Shown here in pieces: positions 1 to 12,324 of a stretch of DNA of 57,606 nucleotides. The stretch comes from Glandiceps talaboti (taxonomy: Eukaryota > Hemichordata > Enteropneusta > Spengelidae), in assembly GCF_964340395.1 (NCBI RefSeq), contig NW_027554302.1, positions 1 to 57,606 on the forward strand, written 5' to 3'. The notes beneath the pieces are model-generated. The model worked only from the letters and a program-made list of their open reading frames with translations, searched no databases and was not told the DNA's origin. The position numbers were made by a program, and so were the translations under genes. Numbering within the stretch: the stretch's first letter is position 1; each line of letters starts with the position of its first letter.

Positions 1-1946
1 ATCACATGGAAGTAAAATATTTGAGTTTGTTCTATATCTTCTAGGAAGACTTATTTACCAATTACTTAGCTAGTTAGAGTGAGTTTGTTAGTTTGATCAT
101 TGATTAGTATATTTACATTGCAGAATCTAGTATCTAAGGAAGTGAGGTTTCTTATCTTTCTTATCACTGAATAATGTGTGTTGGCAATATTTACAAATGT
201 GGTAAAGCACTATTACATAACACATCAGGCAAAGCTATAACACCACAGGCAAAGCTAAGCTCAATGTCATATCAGTTATCAGTTTTACTGACCCATTATC
301 AGTGACTTTGCAAATAGCTTTAGGGATACAAACAAATTTTATGACACCCGCCTTGCTGGCTCACCAAGTGGGGAAAGTCACACATGAACCGCTAATGCAA
401 AAATCTGTCATGGTTCGCTAGTTAGAGAGAATGAATTAGTGAATGAATTAGGTACAAGGTATTGTATAACTCCAAAAAAGTCAGGCATATATAGAGACTC
501 CATTCAAGTGTCTACCCCATGTTATCAGGATGGAAGCTTTTTTAGAGTGTTTTGCTAGCTAATGCTGGAAGCTTAATAAATAGAGGTCTCATTTGAATGT
601 CTACATCCACATTATCAATGATGAATTTTTTGCATGGGATATTGTCATTTGGCCTTTACTCGGCTGTATGCTACCCAAATTGATCGAGTGTATGTCTGAA
701 TACATGTAGTTTATCCAAATAATGACATATTTTCCAAACAATTCAGAGCAGGAATAAGGAGAATTATTTGGAGTTTGTTGGGATGAAGGCTTGTTATTTA
801 CCTAAATAACTAACTAACCAACAAGCTAACTTGCTAATGAACTAACAAACTAATTAACTAACTAACTTCACAAGTTTTCATCTCACAGACACATTTCCAA
901 CATATAGCTTTATTGCTATTCTGAATTTTTAAGACAAATAATGTTACTGCCATTAGGTCCTTATTGTGTACATACCTAGACTACAGTATCTGACAGTTAA
1001 TTATGCCTGGTTTGATTGAAACTGGTCCATTTATTCATTCCTTTATTCAGAGATATACGTGAAGACTGGATAATTTGAATCTATCATACATTTCAAGTTT
1101 AATGTTTCATTTGAAAAGTTCATCATAGATAACATGGTTGTAGACATTCAAATGATGTCACTATCTAATAAGCTTAGTCAGTAGGGAAACATGCATTTTA
1201 ATGACAAATATATCCATCATTCGAACATTTTTGGTTACAAAACAAAGAAATGTGCATATTTGGACATGAAGTTTGGTTGGAATAAGCTATCCAGGTCAGA
1301 CATGTATTGTGCACTTTTTTGTAGACTTACTACATAGTCAGTCAGTCACCTTGACTGTTAGTCAAGTACATGTGCTTGCTTTTCATTCACTTATCACTTG
1401 TGTTTGTTGCCAATATTAGGAGTCGGGACTAAATGCATTTTTATATATAAGATTGGGTAAACAGTTGTTGCTATCTTAGCTTAATTGCACTACTTTTTGT
1501 CATTTGTGAGCAGTTTGAAAACAAAACAGTTTGAGTTTAATTTCACTTTAGCTCAGAAAGTATAATTAACTTAATTGTAATTAAGAACAGCTATTTCATA
1601 CTGTTATACTTTAAAATAATTGATATACCCTTGATACTTTTGATGTAATCCAAAGTATATTAGGATGTAGGTTAAGGAATAGTTAAATAGTAGTTTGTTT
1701 ATTTGCATTTCACGGTCTACATCCCATTTGCAAAGAAGTTACACTTCAATATTTTAAGTCAAGACTATCAATATTACACAATATACTAAGGGTGAAAGTA
1801 CAACATAAACATATAAAACTAGATAATTTCATATAAAGTGTTTGTGTATAAATATTATACAAACTTAGCAGCTGACAATCTCTTTAGGCAGTTATGTAGA
1901 TACATACGATATGTTAGTGGGTTGATAGCTGTAGATAGATGTAGTT
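1..1946. other. Unique AT-rich sequence, no gene seen
   Basis: No reading frame of useful length and no recognisable domain on either strand. A short degenerate AACT-rich simple repeat lies at about 805-866. Nothing else repetitive or RNA-like was seen. Confidence 0.5.
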
Positions 1947-2027
1947 TTATGTATTTATGTATGTATGTATGTATGTATGTATGTATGCATGTATGTATGC
2001 ATGTATGTATGTATGTATGTATGTATG

Positions 2028-2066
<39 letters not shown>

Positions 2067-2304
2067 ATGTATGTACGGTATGTGTATGTATGTATGTGTA
2101 TGTGTGTATGTATGTATGTATGTATGTATGTATGTATGTACGGTATGTATGTATGTATGTATGTATGTATGTATGGATGTATGGATGTATAGATGTATAG
2201 ATGTATGTATAAATGTATATATATGTAACTATATTGTGTGTGTATGTATGTATGTATAAATGTATGTATAAATGTATGATTGTGTATATGTATGTGTGTG
2301 TATA
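1947..2304. repeat. (ATGT)n microsatellite with (GT)n inserts
   Basis: An almost pure run of ATGT/GTAT tetranucleotides, interrupted by a GT run at about 2028-2050, two CGG-containing interruptions (near 2075 and 2140) and GGATGT/AGATGT variants towards the right edge. It is stop-free in all three plus frames, which produces Met-Tyr-Val-Cys repeat frames that are not genes. Confidence 0.95.
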
Positions 2305-2403
2305 GAATATAGGTAGAATGCTTAGTTGGTGGGTGTGTGGGTGGGGGAATAGTTATAGGTTTTTAGGTCTATAGGATGGTACATATGGTAGAATTGTATG
2401 CTG

Positions 2404-2445
2404 ATGGTCAATGGTGGCTGGGTTGATACTATGATAGGTGTAGGT

Positions 2446-2478
<33 letters not shown>

Positions 2479-3590
2479 TAGGTAGGTTAATTGAGGTACT
2501 AATCAGGCTTTTAGATATTGTGTTAGGTTGAATGGTGGGGAAGGGTCAGGTGGATTGATACTATGATAGGTGTAGGTAGATATATATAGATAGGTAGGTT
2601 AATTGAGGTATTAATAATTAGGCTTTTAGATATCATGTTAGGTTGAATGGTGGGGAAGGGTCAGGTGGATTGATACTATGATAGGTGTAGGTAGATATAT
2701 ATAGATAGGTAGGTTAATTGAGGTATTAATTAGGCTTTTAGATATCATGTTAGGTTGAATGGTGGGGGAGGGGTTAGGTGGGTTGATAATATGATAGGTG
2801 TAGGTAGATATATATAGATAGGTAGGTTAATTGAGGTATTAATTAGGCTTTTAGATATGTTAGGTTGAATGGTGGGGGAGGGGTTAGGTGGATTGATACT
2901 ATGATAGGTGTAGGTAGATATATATAGATAGGTAGGTTAATTGAGGTATTAATAATTAGGCTTTTAGATATCATGTTAGGTCGAATGGTGGGGAAGGGTC
3001 AGGTGGATTGATACTATGATAGGTGTAGGTAGATATATATAGATAGATAGGTTAATTGAGGTATTAATTAGGCTTTTAGATATCATGTTAGGTTGAATGG
3101 TGGGGAAGGGTCAGGTGGATTGATACTATGATAGGTGTAGGTAGATATATATAGATAGGTAGGTTAATTGAGGTATTAATAATTAGGCTTTTAGACATCA
3201 TGTTAGGTTGAATGATGGGGGAGGGGTTAGGTGGATTGATACTATGATAGGTGTAGGTAGATATATATAGATAGGTAGGTTAATTGAGGTATTAATTAGG
3301 CTTTTAGATATTGTGTTAGGTTGAATGGTGGGGGAGGGGTTAGGTGGATTGATACTATGATAGGTGTAGGTAGATATATATAGATAGGTAGGTTAATTGA
3401 GGTATTAATTAGGCTTTTAGATATTGTGTTAGGTTGAATGGTGGGGGAGGGGTTAGGTGGATTGATACTATGATAGGTGTAGGTAGATATATATAGATAG
3501 GTAGGTTAATTGAGGTATTAATTAGGCTTTTAGATATCATGTTAGGTCGAATGGTGGGGGAGGAGGAGGTGGGTTGATAGGTGTATGTAG
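2404..3590. repeat. 113-116 bp minisatellite, about 10 copies
   Basis: The unit contains GGTAGGTTAATTGAGG, TTAGGCTTTTAGATAT, a GGGGAGGGG-type G-rich box and GATACTATGATAGG. The distance between successive CTTTTAG motifs (3301 and 3414) is 113 bp. Copies with an extra AAT (ATTAATAATTAGGC) are 116 bp. The first copy has an expanded (TA)n, the others a short TATATATAG. Long and short variants alternate irregularly, as expected from unequal exchange. Confidence 0.93.
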
Positions 3591-3666
3591 GTAGTTAGGT
3601 GTAGACAAAGGTACTAGGTATTTTAGTCAGTAGGTTGGTAGATATGATGTTAAGTATGATATTGGT

Positions 3667-3712
3667 GTGAGTGGATGGATGGATGGGTGTGTGTGTGTGT
3701 GTGTGTGTGGGT
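3667..3712. repeat. (GGAT)n/(GT)n microsatellite
   Basis: TGGATGGATGGATGGG followed by a run of about 12 GT units. Simple-sequence repeat only. Confidence 0.85.
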
Positions 3713-3864
3713 AGGGATTGCTGAGGTATGGGGGTGCGGGATGGGTGTGGGGGATGGTCGGGTGGGTACTTTCTCGGCCTATAAAATGGTGTATCTGTGA
3801 AGTCTTTCTCAGTTCTCATTGAGCATGTAAGCTTGGCTGCACTTACTCCAAAATATGTGTTGGT

Positions 3865-4040
3865 TTATTTGGACTCCTGTGCAGACAGTGTCAGGGTCAT
3901 TATATCTGTGGGGTATATGCAGCCTTGTTGTTTTACCTCAATGGCCACTGTAAATTGTTGCTGGGCGTAAGTGACCATGGTTGACCATGAACTACCATGG
4001 TAGTTCACCCTCATTGTCACCTTAGTTTGTCCACAAATAC
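3865..4040 (-). CDS. Candidate terminal coding exon, unknown protein
   Basis: On the minus strand a good splice acceptor (pyrimidine-rich, ending CTGCCTTTCAG) precedes base 4040. The exon then reads 57 codons, after two phase bases, to a TAA at 3867-3865. The residues look protein-like (for example VTYAQQQFTVAIEVKQQG and YPTDIMTLTLSAQ) and not like low-complexity translation. An AATAAA hexamer overlaps the stop (TTTATT at 3864-3869 on the plus strand), so the stop and a polyadenylation signal may coincide. I do not recognise the family. An alternative donor (GAG then GTAAAA) lies inside the frame, so it could also be an internal exon. Upstream exons were not established. Whether this is a functional gene or a pseudogene exon is not decided by the sequence. 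Confidence 0.33.
3988..4007. other. Perfect 20-bp palindrome
   Basis: TGAACTACCATGGTAGTTCA equals its own reverse complement over 20 bases. It lies inside the candidate minus-strand exon and could be a coding coincidence. Confidence 0.8.
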
Positions 4041-4092
4041 CTGAAAGGCAGAATTTGTGTGACAATAGCACTTTCAGTTTGATTTTTTGCAC

Positions 4093-5011
4093 AACTAAAC
4101 TGATAAAGCTATAGGTTCAGTAGTAGTAGTGCTACAGGTGTTATTCTGCAGTTATAATGTTTCAAACTTATTGACAAAACTGGTCCTAGTAACCAATTAT
4201 TGTTTATATTGTAAATATGAATACTGGGAATGTTAGGCAAGTGAAAAAAGATTCCAAATATGTATTCAAATATGCCTTAGCAACAAAACTACACCAATAA
4301 CAACAGACAAATAATGGTGTATATATGGCCAAGATAACAATTGGGTTGCCTAGGCCAATTAATAAACAACCAAAGTTGAATGCAAATATGGCCAGCAACA
4401 ATACCATGCAACAGCCAAATGACGGCATATATGGTAAAAGTAACAATAAGCTGCTGCATTAATACCTTTACCTGATATGCTATCATTTGGCTAGGCTACC
4501 AGATAAACATAAGCAAACAAAATGCACAGTTTTGCTACAATGCCATTGGTGCTATTTTTTTCAGTATATTATCATATATCTTGCACATGTTTACTAATCA
4601 AAAGGTGTATTATTTAATCAGTTGGTGGTCAATCTACTGTCATCAATATCTCGATCTATACAGTCTGATCTAATGTTAATACCATAACAAATGAAAAGTA
4701 CAAGTTTGTCAACTATTGATCTACTTCAACTGCCACAGATTTGCTGTATTCTGATTGGATGTACTTTTTCTGAAGTGTTGGGGTACAATGGTCACGATTG
4801 ATTTCAGATATAAGTTTTTGACCTAAAGTGGGGTTTTTAAACCCTAAAATGCATACATGGCCAATGGGATCATCATGTTGTGAATTTGACGTCATCTACT
4901 TATCCCCAGAGGTATACCCAATACATTTCAGCTCTATCTGTTCAGTATAGTTCTGGAATTATAGTTTTTTGACCAAACAAACACATTTTCAACATAGGAA
5001 TATTCAGGAGT
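4093..5011. other. Unique intergenic or intronic sequence
   Basis: AT-rich. Short minus-strand frames at 4204-4446 and 4713-4895 show no recognisable domain, and I do not support them as genes. If the exon at 3865-4040 is real, this would be its upstream intron. Confidence 0.4.
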
Positions 5012-5656
5012 TCAGAACATATACTGACAGAGGAGAACAGTTATCCCTATCTCAGAGTTGTTAGATAAATACTGACGGATGAGAACAGTTATCCCTTTCT
5101 CAGAGTTGTTTAACAAATACTGACAGAGGAGAACAGTTATCCCTATCTCAGAGTTGTTAGATAAATACTGACAGAAGAGAACAGTTATCTGTATCTTAGA
5201 GTTGTTAGATAAATACTGACAGATGAGAACAGTTATCTGTATCTTCGAGTTGTTAAACAAATACTGACAGAGGAGAACAGTTATCTGTATCTCAGAGTTG
5301 TTCAACAAATACTGACAGATGAGAACAGTTATCCCTATCTCAGAGTTAATTGTTAAACAAATACTGACAGATGAGAACAGTTATCTGTATCTCAGAGTTG
5401 TTAGATAAATACTGACAGAAGAGAACAGTTATCTGTATCTTAAGAGTTAGACAAATACTGACAGATGTGAACAGTTTAATATCTGTATCTTAGAGTTCTT
5501 AGACAAATACTGACAGAGAACAGTTATCTGTATCTTCGAGTTGTTAAACAAATACTGACAGAAGAGAACTGCAGTTATCTGTATCTTACAGCTATTGAAC
5601 ATATACTGACAGAGAACAGTTATCCATATCTCAGAGTTCTTAGACAAATTCTGAGA
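5012..5656. repeat. 48 bp minisatellite, about 13 copies
   Basis: The unit carries GAGAACAGTTATC, TCAGAGTTGTTAGA and AAATACTGACAG. Successive GAGAACAG motifs at 5033 and 5081 are 48 bp apart. Because 48 is divisible by three, the minus strand reads as a 16-residue repeat (NNSEIQITVLLCQYLS-like) in several frames. Indels in the right half (for example near 5446 and 5510) shift those frames, which argues against coding. Confidence 0.92.
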
Positions 5657-5669
5657 GAAGAGAATAATA

Positions 5670-5755
5670 GAATCCCACACCTTAAATGGGCTGAGATGGA
5701 ATATCTCACAATAAGTGTGATATTTTCCATCTCTGCCCATTGGTGTATGGGATTC
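5670..5755. other. 86-nt imperfect inverted repeat (hairpin)
   Basis: The left arm (about 5670-5709, starting GAATCCCACACC) and right arm (about 5714-5755, ending GGTGTATGGGATTC) are complementary over about 40 positions with a few bulges and mismatches, around a loop of about 5 nt. Shared blocks include GAATCCCA, AATGGGC and GAGATGGAA. Size and shape are compatible with a pre-microRNA hairpin or a tiny palindromic transposon remnant. It abuts the right edge of the 48 bp array. Confidence 0.6.
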
Positions 5756-5799
5756 TTGTCCCTTTTTATGGCAGGAAAACAAGTTAAAACCAGGTTATT

Positions 5800-7650
5800 A
5801 CTGATTTAAATAACAACACCAAGGACATCTTTACTTTGTGTGTATGTTTTGTGTAACTCTGCAAAAACATATAGTTCCTTTAATTCACATTCATAACAAC
5901 TAATTCCAGATATCACATCGTAATATTCAGATCAAGGCTTCATTGACCTATATACTGCTACTTGTAGTACTAGACAACCTAAATTTGTAAACATTGTTGC
6001 AATATACGTGCACAGAGTATGACCGAAAATTCTATGGTTGTTACCGGAGCTCGAGGTACACAACAGGATGGTTCACGATGACCACATAATATTGCTATTG
6101 CATTCATGTTTACAATTAATTGATTGCTCTGATGTAGTCATTGCCATTTCTCCGGTTGCACTTCATATAGTCAGTGAGTCACAGGTATGGGTACCGTACC
6201 CACGGTGGCTTGATCATTACAAAGTCTGTTGCAAGCTGGTGTGAACGCGAGTAATCTTTCACCTGAAGTGTTGTCTCTGTGTGTGGGTGAACAATCGATA
6301 TGTTCCGAGGGGAATTCTTCGATCATAACAAAAATGCGTGCGAAATATGGAACATAATAAACCAATCAGCAATAGGTTTATAAAACAAAATTTGACTCGC
6401 ACATTGATACAGAGTGTGAGACCAATTTGTTCTCACACTGGCTGTCCCACACTCAGCTTGCAGGAATGTTCCATGACAAATACTTACATATTAGGCAGCT
6501 TGAGAATATGGATAAATGAAGAAATTGGTCAATTAGGACTGGAGACAATAGATATATAATGAATCCCTTACATTTATATGAGGTCTATCAGAACTTGCCA
6601 ATACTCCATACATGTACATCTCTGAATAGCAAAAATGCAAAGATGTTTACTGTACATGAGGCTTCCAGTTTACAATGGGTATTAAAGTTTTCCTATATTG
6701 ATGATCTGCTATCAAAATGTGGATAAAACTGTAATAATAGAAATCATGTATAGTTGCTAGTGTATAGGTATGGTATTCTCCCTAGTATAGAATACTACAA
6801 GGACAGTGGGTAATTAGCATAATATTTACAAGTTAATAAGAGTGGTAATTTGCATAATAATGTGCTCAGGACAGGAGAACTCTTTGGAAGTACAGCAAAA
6901 ACTAGATAAACAGCCAATTGGGTGGCAAACATAGTGTTTGCACTATTATGTTTTAGCTACAGTGGGGCCAAACGCTAAGGTATTTGGATTGCATAGTCAA
7001 AAGCATTACAAAGTCTTACACAAGGAATTTTAGTTTTGTAATTAATTGCTGTTAGTGAAGTTAAGTAGTTACCCCTATGGAATATGGCCCCATACAGGTT
7101 TATAAATGGAAATGTTTCTTCCCCGAGGTAGCTAGTCACAGATGACAAATTTATACAAGTTACAAGTATTGACTTCTCAAATGAGTGTCTTAAAATTTCT
7201 TGCATTTGTAGTTAACACCCTTTAGGAGTCAGCACCTTTTGGTAAATCATTTGCATTTGTTTTTTATGTCACTAAATGTGTATTTGCTTTGTAATGATAC
7301 TGTACTACTCTTGATATAGTATTTCACATTATAGATTTTGTTTTAGGTCAATAAATGTGTTTACCTTGTAATGATACTGATAGTACTGGTCCCAGGGGTT
7401 TACATCACTTTTGGATTAAAAGGGTCATTTGAAACCATGGTCTGAAAATTTGGGGGTCCCAACTGCAAATCTTGGGTTATCACAAAATCAAGAATTAATG
7501 TTTGTTAAATTAGGTAATATTAACCAAGAACAGAATTGAAATGATTTGAATTCAAGTGGCAAATGAAAAAACAATACTACTTTTACGTCCAGTCTTTATA
7601 GTACAAAATAATGAGAACAGCATTGTTATACATATAGTTTGTAGTTTACA
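5800..7650. other. Unique sequence, weakly CpG-containing at 6.0-6.35 kb
   Basis: The stretch 6000-6350 has more CpG than its surroundings and short frames on both strands, but no domain, no convincing exon and no core promoter I can support. The rest is AT-rich unique sequence. Confidence 0.35.
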
Positions 7651-7656
7651 TTTTAC

Positions 7657-7732
7657 CTGCAAACCTTCTAGCTGCACTCCAGGAAATTCAAATTCATCTA
7701 TGGCAGGGCCAACAGGTATGATAAACATTAAT
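7657..7732 (-). CDS. Weak candidate internal exon, unknown protein
   Basis: On the minus strand an AG (plus-strand CT at 7733-7734) is followed by a 76-nt open stretch reading through PVGPAIDEFEFPGVQLEG and ending in TTTGCAG, directly before a GTAAAA donor. The peptide is mixed in composition and looks coding. The acceptor lacks a good pyrimidine tract and I do not recognise the family. It lies on the same strand as the candidate exon at 3865-4040, but the phases do not join directly, so any shared gene would need further exons. Confidence 0.2.
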
Positions 7733-7739
7733 CTGTTCA

Positions 7740-10700
7740 ATCATAGAGGATTCAGTCTATTTTTGGCCCATTTGCTGGGTCACTGTCCTCAACATATTGG
7801 ACATTGAAAGCAATTTTCTTGTGTATCGTTAAGTTTAATCGAGCATAATACCATATTAGTCACTTCCATGTATCTGGTCTAAAACTTAGATTTTGAATGT
7901 ACCCTTTCAGTGCATTCTTCGAACTCCATGACGATTTTGGGCCGTTTGTAATGGATAATCGTCTAAACCGTTCAAATTTGAGCATGCATAATGTCGGTAA
8001 ATATATATGGCAAGGGGATCCCTTTTAGCCATTACATGATAAACAAACGTAATTGAGCAGCATATGATTTTAGATAATCATGCACTCTTCCCTTAAGGTT
8101 TACACTCGTTGGCTATATACATTATGAGCACAGTCAGTTATTAAAAATCAAGCCAACTGGTCATGCCTATCACAGACGCATTGTTGTAAATTTACACATG
8201 GCTACAATGTTTACAAGCATTATTTTTGGAGTGCATATATATCACTTTTACTGAATGGCAGCCATATTTGTGGTTAAAAATCATTATTTACTGCATAACT
8301 CAAAAACTATAATACATATAATGATTCCATGCACATGTGTATCTTGATATTATCAGGAACGAGCTATCTTCAGAGTCCTTGACCTACAGGGGTAATTATC
8401 AAAATCAAGCCAATTCTTACCTATCACAGACACATTGTAGTGTTTGCACATTACCAATTGCTCTTAAATCATGTTTACAAGTAAAAGAGCTATAGGCATG
8501 CATTTAGTTTTGGTGCTTTTATGTAATTTTTGCCCATATTTATAGTAAACAATCACTATTTAATAGTAATAACTAAACAACTTCAGCATAGACATTATTC
8601 ATAGACCATCAAATTTAAGCTATTAATGACATATTGCAGAATATACTTTGTAGCAATTACATGTGGTCAATATCTTTTAGATAATGCCATAATGCAGAAT
8701 CAGATATTACACAATGCATTACTTTTAGTACACATATAGTTTACTCAATGGCAGCCATACAGTCATGATTGCATTGCCAGGTTTTAACTTTAAATTTTAG
8801 ACATAGACCTTTGACCTTTGACCTGGATCTTCAGGTTCAATTACAGAAATGCAGCAATCCCCTTCATTATCACAGACACTTTGCAGTATTTATTTGTTGC
8901 CACCAATTTCTTTAAGTGATGACTCCATTCAGTCACATTTGAGGGGGGGCGCTATGTGTACTATGAAGACTTGTTGGTATTTTAACACAGTGTACCGTGG
9001 CACATTATTGACAATTGAATAATTACCCTCAAATTGCAATGCCAGTCACTGATAAAACTGAGTGCAGTAAATTTCTTTTGGGTAATATTTGATATTAAGT
9101 ATTGTATATGACAGGTGGAAATATTGTGGGGCTGATGATCATGGTGGCCATTAATAAAGTTATAGTACTTTAACATGAAGAGAAGAATGTCCTAAACCTA
9201 GATCCATGACCCTACACTGATGGCTTTATAATAACGTTGGTAATTCTATTGGTAACAGAAAATAGAAAACTATCAGTATATGTAACACAAGACAGAACTG
9301 AATGTGTCGCGCGTATAAACATTTTTTGAAAACAGTTAGAAGCCTTTAATTATCATGTTTATAGTACTAGACTATCATGTATCATTGTTTATACCAACGT
9401 CTTTTCCTACGTCTTACAAAAACTGGTTGTTTGACACTGCTGTACACTATATACTATACTTATTCAAGTAGTGTTTTAACAATATGTTATGAGAGACTGT
9501 AACAAGAATTGTAATGAAATGTTGTTGTTGAATATAGCCTCAGTCGAGTCAGTGTATCGTAGCAATAAAGTGAGATCGTTGGATCACTACATTTGTTGTA
9601 GATTAAGTGCAAAGAATCATGAACTTCAAAAATTTACCTCAAACAATTATGATTAGCACCAAAACTGTAAGTCAAGCACTACAAAAAAAATATTTTTCCT
9701 ACATTAGGAGTAAAGTCTGCAGTGCAGATCTCAGCCCATAATACTTATGATTGAGATTCAGATTCAGATTGCGATTTTCTGTAGATGAGACATATAGGAC
9801 TAGCTTTATATTGTCCTCCTTTGTGAATCTGATTCTAAAACTGATACTCCCATGCTGAGACCAACTTTATCATTTTCGGAATACAGTGCGCCCCATGCTT
9901 TACAAGTGGAAGTCCATAAACTCATGATTTGTATCACCTTGAAGCTACATGTACAGTGTAAATGGGCCACCGATGCTCAATCTTGATATTTCAGGATGTT
10001 GTCCTTCCATAAAAGCTTTCTGAGAAATTAGACATGAGATATTCTCATCAGCAACTATGAGGAAACTACACATCTCAAATTCTCAATACAATTCAGTGAT
10101 TGGGAAGTCAACGCGCCCCGTGCCATAGTCGCATTTAATTGAAAATTGGCACATTGAAATCGACTTCTTGGCGCCCACAAAGGCGCATTGTGGCTAACAG
10201 TGAAATTTAAACACTTCAGTAATGGAGTGCCGATTCGGTAGAGGCGAAGTACAGAAGTACATTGTAAACCCAACTCACGTCAGCTGTTTGAAATGATGCC
10301 CCCACACTTCGTCTTTTGGAAAGCAAATCTGAATACTTATACTGTTTCATGTCCATGTTTTACTATTTGAATACACGATACACGCGTGACCATTCCCCGG
10401 GTATAGTGAAACAGATCAAACCAATACGATTCAAGATATTCAAATTAGTATGCCCTTTGATGACCTTGCCTGACCGTCACTGCATTCGTCATGCATGAGA
10501 AAAGACGTCAACTCCTTGAATGAATGTTACAATCAGTGATTATGATCACCGATGTTTTAGAATAAATACTTAAAGCATAAATTTATCAACACAATTACTA
10601 ATCTTGTAGGTAACAACTCAAATCGCTACCACAGAAAACTACCGTCGCGATGTCCACTTTTCCGTGTCAGGCTTACAACGGTTGCATGGCTTAATACGGT

Positions 10701-12320
10701 ACGGACTTTACGGTTCACGACTTGAACATGCTTCCCTACTGTACAAACAATAACAAGCAGAAATATTACTTTACTTATTTATGTATTTAATTTTCATGTG
10801 ACTACATAAGAACACTTTTACTTTCGTACCCCTATAGACCCTATCAGAAATAGGCTCTCACCACTACATTGTGAGAGACTATTACGAGTTTGACTTGAGG
10901 GTAAAGGTCTCAAAGACCACAACTTTGAGGAATCCTTAAGGAAATTTCATGACAAAAAGAGGCTAATAAAAACCTCTGTTAAATAGAGACTCGTATATCC
11001 CTGTGCTCATCATTGTTTGGATTTTGTTATAATAGTTATTAACTGTTATGTAATGACCTGTGATTGAAAGATGCATCTTTCACATTTGAAACCTCCCTAT
11101 GTGTGAGCTCATATTTTGTCAATAAAAATGTAGAATTGATGGTTACTTCATTTTAACTATTTCACTTTATTGTTGGATCATGAATGCTAACTTGAGCCCA
11201 TTAGAATTTCTGAATGGCCCATTGAAATTGAAAATGGCCCATTCATTTTTGCTGGAATGGGGCCATTGTCACATTGGTGTTTTGAGACTTCCCAATCACT
11301 GACAATTATTGTGTAATAATCAGGACAAATTGTGGTCATAATGTGTCACCCAAAATAGTTTAAACTATTTTTCAAATATTAGTTTATTTTTTTTCAAAGA
11401 AGGAAAGGCAATGGTAAAATTAGATATATATTGTATCAAACTACATATACATATAAATTTGCCCTGTCCACGTACCGATAAATATAATAAAACAACTAAA
11501 TGAGAAGCATTGTATGACTCAACTCATCATCAATACAGGTGTGCTTAATATTTAGATTAATGCAAGAAGTCTTTCATTTAGTCATGATCGTTTTCCTGAG
11601 TATCACAGACAACTTTAGTAAAACTAGATTTATATTTCATGTAAATTATTTCAATATGCCCATTTTCATATTTTAAATATTTTATTGTGCATTCAATTAA
11701 GTAGACCAACTCTTCTGCACTAAGTACTAGACAATTTAAACTTTGCTGGCTTGCCAAGTCAGTGGAGACTGCATGCTTTCAACAAAACGCCATTATCTTG
11801 ACTGTTGCTATGGGTATGGTTTATTGCTATACATACATTTGTCCATTTTGACTGTTTATCCACATTTTAGCTAATAGTCACAGGCATCATTATCTCCAAG
11901 CATGGGTATATATTGACAATGTGTTCTAGATGTCTGTATCTTTCCATATAAACATAGGTCATGATTAATATTATAATGGCGGGACTCAAAATTAACTTTA
12001 CTGACTACTTGTCCATCAGGCAAGTGAACTACAATTGTCATAAGGGCAAACCTACTTGCCCACAGTATTTCATGATTATCAATATCAATCTCTAATAGTT
12101 ACCAATAGTTCATTACATTTAATTGTGCATCAGTGTTGGTCGTCTTGACCTCTGTCCTTTTGTCAACCAGTGTTTAGTTGCATGGGCTGGCTCAAACAGA
12201 TGAATAGCTAGCAGGGCCATGTAAGGGTATTTGCATTAGTGTATTAAGTGTTTCTTATCAAGACTATAGATCTCCAGTCAGATTTTATTATGTTCATGCA
12301 TGGTCCCCTTTCATAGCATG
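7740..12320. other. Long stretch without supported genes
   Basis: Mostly AT-rich unique sequence. Similar short blocks recur at about 8148, 8400 and 8860 (ATCAAGCC, TATCACAGACACATTG-like, AATGGCAGCCATA), suggesting diverged copies of an old repeat. The 10.05-10.7 kb part is richer in CpG, but I can support no exon there. Confidence 0.4.
8805..8824. promoter_or_regulatory. Triple TGACCT nuclear-receptor-like half-sites
   Basis: GACCT occurs three times at exact 7-bp spacing. The last two copies form TGACCTTTGACCT (8812-8824), whose complement AGGTCAAAGGTCA is the textbook DR1 element bound by RXR/PPAR/HNF4-type receptors. No gene is visible nearby, so function is unproven and chance or repeat origin is possible. 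Confidence 0.25.
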
Positions 12321-12324
12321 CAGT

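Noticed and set aside
1838-2259. Met-Tyr-Val-Cys repeat frames
   Set aside because: Translation of the (ATGT)n microsatellite.
5012-5308. 98-codon minus-strand repeat frame
   Set aside because: A 48 bp tandem unit divisible by three; indels elsewhere in the array break the frame.
10055-10273. 72-codon minus-strand frame in a CpG-richer patch
   Set aside because: No domain, no splice context, and neighbouring sequence looks like an old dispersed repeat.
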